In this document: positions 57,462 through 64,000 of the stretch, in pieces
How positions within the stretch are numbered: position 1 is the first letter of the stretch
Layout of the letters: the number at the start of each line of letters is the position of its first letter
From: Botrytis cinerea B05.10
Lineage: Eukaryota; Ascomycota; Leotiomycetes; Helotiales; Sclerotiniaceae
Length of the DNA: 64,000 bases
Direction: 5' to 3'
Assembly: GCF_000143535.2 (NCBI RefSeq)
Contig: NC_037314.1
Span: 558,001-622,000, forward strand
Notes under the pieces: model-generated
The model's database searches: none
Seen by the model: the letters and a program-made list of their open reading frames with translations, nothing else
What the model was told of the DNA's origin: nothing
Position numbers and translations under genes: made by a program

Positions 57462-60221
57462 TCACGTCTCAACTGGAGTTTTCCCTTCCCCTTCATCGTT
57501 AACTTCTACCTCCTCCTGCCCCTCCACCTTTACAGTTGCATCTCCTTCTCCTTCTCCCCCTCCATCTTCTGCCTCACCCTCACCCTCACCCTCACCCTCT
57601 CCATCTTCACCCCCCTCTTTCTCCCCACTATACACAATCTCCTCCAATATCTCTCCCCCCTCCACCCACACCTCCTCCAATTCCCTCTCAATCCCCCTCT
57701 TCCTCTCCTCCCAAGCCTGTTCCATCTGCATCCTCTCCCTCAATTCCTGCAACTCCTTCTCCGTACCCATCTTTTCCCTCTCCGTCCCAATCCTCTCATA
57801 CTCCCACTCTCCCCCATCGCCCAATCCCAGCTTCAAATTATACGTATGGTATCTCTTCAGACTCGCTCGCGTACTGATCGTAATCAACGTAATTCCCTTT
57901 TCCTTGCACGTCTCGTAAAGAAGTCCCTCCACATCGCTTGAGACAGCAGAAGTACCTTCATCTATAAACGCATATCTGGGTTCATGATACAACAATCTCG
58001 CAATAGCCATGCGTTGTTTTTCTCCTCCGCTAAGTACATCTTTCCATTCCTTTCTCGTATCCCAGCCGCCTTCTCTATCAGGCAGATATCCCAAGCGTGC
58101 TTCTTCGAGAATACGTTTTAATTCAATATCGCGACGGCCTTTAGAACGCATTTCGACTTCACCATCTGGATAAATGACTTGATCGCGTAGAGTACCGACG
58201 CTGAGATAAGGACGTTGGGGTAAGAACATGATGCCATCGGTTCCGGTTGTGCGGGCACGAGAGACGAGACCTCGATACACCGGCCAGAGGCCTGCAACGA
58301 TACGGGAGATGGCACTTTTACCAACGCCGTTTGAGCCGGAGATCTGAGAGGTTAGCTTTGAGGTATTGAAGAAGAAATGGGGGTAGAATGCTTACGAGGA
58401 GATGTTCGCCGGAGTGAACAACCAGGGAGAGGGAATCTATTAATTCTTCTCCACCATGTGGATAGACCGATGGAGCGACTACAGGTACATTTTCTAACCT
58501 AACCCCGTCGAATCCTTTTTGAGTCGTGCCCTGTACATCTGAAAGGGAGAAAAGCTCTGATTGAATGGCTCGAGGAGGAAAGTATGCGTTTGCGTGAACT
58601 CGGTGAAGGGTTGAAATCAGCGTATAGACTCGACTCGTATACCCAGCTAATTCCGAGAGATCTTTGATCGAATACATCATACGTCCACCAGCATCAGCTA
58701 ATGATAACATGAGTCGCTTATTGGTGATGAACTCCTTCATTCGACCTCTTTCGCGACCGCCTACTACAGAAACATCTGCCAACTCCGCAACTCCACCAAG
58801 GCCACCCCATGCAGGAAGAAATACTGGCAATGAGCTGAGTAAATAACCATATGCACTCCAACTGTATTTGAGAACAAAATCTTCAAGTATGTTGTAGCGA
58901 ATTTTAAGTGTATATATCCCTTCCATCCATCTTTTGAGACTTTTAAACTCTTTATCTAGAAAGTTCTTTTCCATATTGGCACCTCCATAAAATGCCACCT
59001 CTTCTGCATTTGCAATGAGACGAGCATGGAGACCGCGGAAATCTCCTTCTTTACGTCCTTCAACAGCTTTCAACTTTCCAAATGGTGGTGAAAGTCGTCG
59101 AAGGATTGAAGCCGTCAAAAAGTAATTTGTCATTAACCCAGTCAAAGCCAATGGTCCAAGAGATCGGTATAACTGATAGTTGAAAACACACAAATCAACG
59201 AAGGGTTTGCCTAACGATGAATATAGACTTGCTGCTGATTCACAGAAAAGCGTCAAGTCCTGCGTTATAAATTGATCTGCACCTTGCCCAACGCCTCCAT
59301 CAAGGTTTGAGAGTTTATAGTAGTTGAGGTTATCATTAAGATACAAATCGTGAATGTATCTCGTTAATCTTGTGCGGAAAGCAATTGAAACTTTGGATTG
59401 AAGGAATTTGATCATAGCATTTGTGTATGAAGCCAAACCCCCAATACCACACCACTTTGATATAGTCAGTCATTTGAAGATTAGAGTTTGTTAAAGAGCG
59501 ACGAGAAAACGGATTGAAAGAGACATTAAGTGAGAAGAGAAAGGGATACACCACCCATAAATAAAGAAATAAACTCTAGCATTCTTACCTTTACGATGCC
59601 CCAACTGAAGGCTTTCCCATTACCTGCGACCAAATCTCTAACAATCACACCATCTAATCGTGCCACAACCAATGACAAGTATGTTCGAAGCAACAAAAAG
59701 ATGCCATGGCTCAGAAGTAGACCGGTCTCTTTACTTGACCATCTTGGGATCATTATACTCAAGAGACTAAGAAATTGATGCAAAAATGCTAGATTCAACC
59801 CCGGCTTCGTCTGAGGAGGTGGAATCTGCGGGGTTTGTTGACCATCCGTAAGTCCCGCAGCTCGAGGTGGATTCAGAAAAAGTCTCCTATGAGCATCGAA
59901 CGTCAAAGGTTTTGTAGGGTAGATGGTGACTTTGGAGGTTGTGTCTTTATATGGTACGAATACCACCCGCGATCCATCCTTATTCTTAAGTCCAGAATTC
60001 CGCCTGTGTAATCTCTGTCCTTGCTCTTTTTCTGCCGCTCGTTTCTGCCACGATCGATGGCCAAAAGTACCTCCGCATATTATCGAAATCGTGAGGAGTA
60101 GAGTTGCGATAAGTTTTGCTGTCTTTGAGGCTCCCTGTATTCGACTACGAACGAGATTCGCATATTTTTGATACAGCGCGCCGATGGGATCGGAATACCG
60201 CAAAGTAGATTGCGAAGCCAT
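57462..60221 (-). CDS. Peroxisomal ABC half transporter, subfamily D (Pxa1/Pxa2-like)
   Basis: Imports long-chain fatty acids or their CoA esters into peroxisomes for beta-oxidation, as a heterodimer of two half transporters. Exons are 60221-59589, 59454-58396 and 58343-57462, giving 857 aa. The N-terminal region has a hydrophobic helix at about 37-53. The membrane domain carries the ABCD EAA-like motif NAEEVAFYGG. The nucleotide-binding domain has Walker A GSNGVGKSA (567-575, made by splicing of intron 2), Q-loop LPQRPYL (605-611), signature LSGGEKQ (668-674) and Walker B FIDEGTSA (690-697). The H-loop reads ISTRASL rather than the usual THRPSL, so the switch histidine appears absent. A 120-residue charged tail rich in Glu and Gly ends the protein. 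I cannot tell whether it is the Pxa1 or Pxa2 partner. Confidence 0.93.
57555..57620 (-). repeat. Coding low-complexity tract for Gly-Glu-rich ABCD tail
   Basis: GGTGAGGGTGAG-type repeats on the coding strand produce an EDGEGEGEGEGEAEDGGG stretch. The tract is in frame and likely length-variable. Confidence 0.8.
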
Positions 60222-60938
60222 CTTTCCGGGGTTTTGAAGAATCTTGGGACTCTGCGATATGGAATATGCGCGAGCTACTTGGACTTCATTTCCTCGCTCT
60301 AGAGTAAAGGATTGGGCTGAAGGTGTTGCATTCCAAGGAATGTCGATGGCGGATCAAGTCGCTGGACATTCAGCGAAGCTCAGGTTTATCTCACATTAAT
60401 TCAAAGACGATCGTACGGTTGGTATCTTGCGTGTTCTGATAGTACTAAGACTAATATTGTACTTTGTTTGATAGATACTCTACTCAGCCTAGAAGAGTTG
60501 ATGATGACAATGTGTATTGACATGTGAGATGCAGTGGAAATGTAAAACCGAGGCTGCTGGAACCTGCAGGGACAAACCCGCAATTCAATTCATAGCTTCG
60601 CTTCCCCGCAATCTTTGCTGTGGAAGGAAAAAAAAGAAATCAGCAGTGCAGTATGAGGGAGCATACGTTGACTGCAGTTAGAATACAAGCATGGCCACAA
60701 TTCTGCATTTCAATAGTCTGTTCATAAGATTTTCCCAGATCAGCAATGGACCTTCATAACAAGCACACAAGATTCCATGCCTTCCAGTGTCTGGCAAAGT
60801 CATTTATTGCTGTTGTCAGTCCTCCCGATGCTCCGAGTAGAGGGCTCGGTCTTTTAATTTACGGCCATGCCAATTATGATAAAAGCGAACGGCAAGAAGC
60901 TAGACTGGACTTATTATTGGGAAACCATCCGAGCCATC

Positions 60939-61005
60939 TCAACTTCTCAACTTCTCGATTTCTCAATTTCCCAATTTCCCAATCTCCCAATTTCCCAATT
61001 TCTCC
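60939..61005 (+). repeat. (TTTCCCAA)n-like degenerate tandem repeat
   Basis: Seven to eight imperfect 8-nt units of CAATTTCC type. Noncoding. Confidence 0.8.
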
Positions 61006-61834
61006 AGCCGTTTTGCTCGGGCATTCGTCGGACGTCCGCATCTGGTGATCCAATTAGACCCAGGCAACGACTATCATTTTTGCATGCTGTGATGTTGTGA
61101 GATGCAGGCCGGGAGAGAGACACGACCGTCGAAAAGTAAAAGTTGAACAAACGGTATGGAATGGCTAACATGGTATAGAATGGTTGAAAATATATCATCA
61201 CCTTATCACCTGGGCACCCAGAGCCTGATCCTGGTTTGGTGATAGCTTCATAAATTCTAGGCCCCGTTAATAGGTCAAAGCATAACCGCTGAAGTGGAGA
61301 GCAAAGAGTAGTTCGAGGATCTTGCTCCAAAAGATCATCCGGATGAGCCTGCCAATGCCGCATCTCTCCCGTGTGAACGTTCTGTGTACGGTGACGGTGT
61401 GAAGCAATAGATAGTCGACATTGCAATACATATATTTATATACTTTTCACGTATCATTGCTCCGAGCGCATCTTGGTATATCTCTATTCAGACGTCAAAC
61501 TAGGATACATGTCCGAGTCTACTAACCACATCGCACACCTTTGAGTTGGGAGTAAGCAGTTTCTTGTAAGCTGACAAGTTACCACAGGCTAGGTGCAGAG
61601 AGATAACCGGATTAGCATCATACCAGGGGAGCTACCGTAGGGAGGTACGGTAGGTACCTGCTCATGTTCGAGGTACCGCATCTGTACGTGTTGATAACAT
61701 GACTGATTGAGCGAAAAAGGGGACATGAAGATATTGCCTGAGAAGTTAGAAACCCTTGATTCTCTGTGCCCATACCGGAAGGCAGTGGAGGAGGTAATGC
61801 ATAGGGAAAGGAATAGGATATTCATCGAATTCTC

Positions 61835-61867
<33 letters not shown>
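61835..61867 (+). repeat. C11 homopolymer followed by (TC)11
   Basis: A run of eleven C followed by about eleven TC units. Confidence 0.9.
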
Positions 61868-63099
61868 GTGAAACATCTCTTCCTCTGAGCGAGATTTGAG
61901 AAGGACCTCGGGATCAATCGAGTGACGTGAAGCATTTGATATCCGTCGGTTGATCGACCTAGTAGTATTCGTAGGGTGATGGAAAATTGTCTTGTCCACA
62001 CTCCACGGGCATGTATGATGACCCTAAAAGTGTCTAGGGCAACATGGATGGCATTGAATCAAATCATCCGACCAATTAATGTGGTTGACTGATGCTTCCG
62101 ACAGACTACGAATCTAAGATGTACGGAGGAGGTGGATAACTCTTTCAAATCAAAAAGGGAGCTCCCGTGTTTGATAGGTTAGACTGCGGGCGGTAAATTA
62201 TTGGGCGCCTAATCTCATTTGGCCCCTTGAAGACAAGATCCATAGCTGCCCACTCGACAATCAATCCATTTGATGATGAATGTGTGCGTTTGGAGGGTCC
62301 AGAACGGGATTTGCGAGAGATGTGCATTGTGCTAGTGCTCGTAGTCTGGATGCAATGCATTGTGTGGATGGTGGAATACGATATAGAAAAGAGGAGCAGA
62401 GGAGGAGGAGAGGAGAGGTGGAGAGGAAGAGGGAGAGGAAGAGGAAGAGGAAAAAGATGGAGACTTGTTGTTTTGGTACGAGGAATGAACAAGATGATAC
62501 GATACTATTTTCACTCAATCACATTATTATTATACCCTTTTATTATTGACTGCGACTCTTGCTATTTCCTCCCCTCAGATTACTTCCTCCCACTCACATT
62601 ACTCCCTCCCACTCACATTACTTCCGACGGCCACTACCACTTTGACTAGGGACCCAGAGAGCAAGCCAAAATACATGGAGACTTTTTTTAGATGCATATC
62701 TAGCACCTCCACCTGCCTACCCACCCTCCTAGTAGATGCTTGTGCTTCTTCTGTGGAATGTATCATGACCCTTGAGGGTTCACGGGTAAAAGCGACTCCA
62801 GTGGAAAGCCTCACTCGCATGCATAATTGTCATAGGCACATACTGACTTGTCTACTGCCTTCTAGCCACATGTACAATTTTCATAGCCTCACGTCGACGG
62901 TACATTGTGACCCAATTGCTGTGTGTCGTCGCCCTCACCATCAGAATCACCGCCCTCACCATCACCATCACCATTGCCCCCATCGCCCCCGTCACCCCCA
63001 TCGCCGGCAAGCCGTACGCGGATAGATCCCCAGTAGTCGTATATAAGAAATGAGAATGGCCCCCTTCCCATGTCCCCTTCCCCGTCCCTTTCCTGTTCC

Positions 63100-64000
63100 C
63101 TTGGCCCCGAATCTTTCATCTTTTTCCTGCAGGTTCCAAGTTTTAAGGTTCTGTCGAATCAAACGCGGTTTAATTATACAGCCGTGAGATTTTGGTTAAT
63201 CAGCCATAATCCATTATCCTTCACCCATTCATTACCCATCATCCCCATCCCCATCCCCATCCCCATCGCCATTCAGAGCCTTTCATTACCGGGCCGTTAT
63301 TTCGTACTTACTGCGCACCGGTGGTTGATTGATTGATTGATTGTGTACAGCGCTGGTTACAATCTCCATTTTCTGTTCCATCACAGCCACGGCCACGTCT
63401 TTTTTCCCATCGTTGTATTATTAGATATCGTACCGGATCCTCACATCGCCATCACCACTCTCACCACTCACCACTCACCACTCAGCTACACTCGGGTCAA
63501 AGAATACAACATTTAAACCGTCCATTCTTTTCAACTGCCTCGAGTTTCTCCACCTATCGACCGTTCACTCTCGAGCCCATACCTACCGACCTACATATCC
63601 ATATACACACGCCTACATATATTGGTACACCATCGTCCCAAACGCCATACATAGGTCCCATACCACAGCCTTCAATTACGAAAAGAATTGCCACGATCGT
63701 TGCCAATGAGATCACAGTGTGTCTGATAAAACGAAAAGAGGATCATCCCATAACCCCATAAACCCATTTTGGTCTTTCCAAGTGCAAAAGGTACAAACGA
63801 AAGAGACAATAAAGTTTGATTGATTTGGAGAGATATCTTACTTTTTCTCGACTCGACCACCACGCATCTCGTCACCCATCTCGGCATTTCCCTCGCAGAA
63901 CGGATTACCTCTTGTATACTACTTATATCATCACCTTGCCTGTCTCCTTTCATTACATTTGTTTGTTTGTTTATTTACCAACCAAGCACTGACTGGTATA
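63100..64000 (+). promoter_or_regulatory. Pyrimidine-rich probable promoter/5' leader of an off-window gene
   Basis: Composition bias, GATT and CCCCAT repeats, and absence of any frame with domain features suggest a long untranslated leader. The gene would start after the window end. Inference only. Confidence 0.3.

Larger units (their letters stand above)
60222..64000. other. Gene-free 3.8 kb: ABCD promoter and possible leader of a gene beyond the window
   Basis: The part near 60222 must contain the transporter promoter. Simple sequences occur at 60939-61005 (TCCCAATT), 61835-61867 (C11 then TC), 62388-62455 (GAGGAA), 63241-63267 (CCCCAT) and 63325-63343 (GATT). From about 63100 to the end the plus strand is strongly C/T/A-rich, like long 5' leaders of fungal regulatory genes. 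No coding exon could be supported. Confidence 0.5.

Noticed and set aside
1..64000. Transposons, long terminal repeats, CRISPR arrays or a biosynthetic gene cluster
   Set aside because: No transposase, reverse transcriptase, long direct or inverted repeats, or adjoining backbone and tailoring enzymes were seen by reading both strands.

Overview
The window is nuclear DNA from a filamentous ascomycete. Coding exons are broken by short introns (mostly 45-100 nt) with GTAAGT/GTATGT-like donors, CTAAC/CTAAT branch points and AG acceptors. Genes lie 0.3-4 kb apart on both strands. The gene set (rpb1, COMPASS Swd1, sds22, a CSN12-like PCI protein, eL20, a filamentous-fungal GT2 glycosyltransferase, a heme-thiolate peroxygenase) fits a Leotiomycete, most likely Sclerotiniaceae (Botrytis/Sclerotinia type). 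That placement is an inference from protein style, not from a search.

Layout. 0.1-1.0 kb (-): unrecognised three-exon gene. 3.7-9.1 kb (-): rpb1, the RNA polymerase II largest subunit. 10.8-12.9 kb (-): glutathione reductase with an apparent mitochondrial leader. 13.4-14.8 kb (-): swd1/RBBP5-type COMPASS subunit. 15.4-16.7 kb (-): secreted heme-thiolate peroxidase/peroxygenase. 19.3-21.0 kb (+): secreted Asn/Gly-rich repeat protein cut up by dibasic Kex2-type sites. 21.7-22.4 kb (-): SET-domain protein. 23.4-25.1 kb: divergent cmc1 (-) and utp11 (+) sharing about 0.3 kb of promoter. 25.3-26.9 kb (-): Pro/Ser-rich protein with a hydrophobic tail. 28.7-30.0 kb (-): secreted protein with two related cysteine modules. 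31.2-32.6 kb (+): membrane-anchored GH16 enzyme. 35.1-37.9 kb (+): GT2 processive-type glycosyltransferase. 38.8 kb (+): tRNA-Arg(CCG). 40.2-40.9 kb (+): stand-alone SRA/YDG protein. 42.5-43.8 kb (+): xylose-reductase-type aldo-keto reductase. 44.1-45.4 kb (-): sds22. 46.0-47.4 kb (+): alpha/beta hydrolase. 49.0-49.9 kb (+): BTB/POZ protein. 52.5-54.2 kb (-): CSN12-like PCI protein. 54.8-55.9 kb (+): ribosomal protein eL20. 57.5-60.2 kb (-): peroxisomal ABCD half transporter. 60.2-64 kb: no gene seen, but a pyrimidine-rich stretch that looks like the promoter/leader of a gene beyond the window.

Most genes are unrelated core housekeeping functions (transcription, chromatin, ribosome biogenesis, redox, mitochondrial assembly, phosphatase regulation). 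The only functional pairing is the GH16 enzyme next to the GT2 glycosyltransferase, both membrane-bound and probably acting at the cell wall. I saw no transposon, CRISPR array, biosynthetic cluster or viral element. The least ordinary locus is the repeat protein at 19.3-21.0 kb, whose exon-repeat layout and dibasic sites suggest a Kex2-processed precursor of secreted peptides. Exon coordinates were worked out by hand from splice signals and reading frame; splice calls are predictions.
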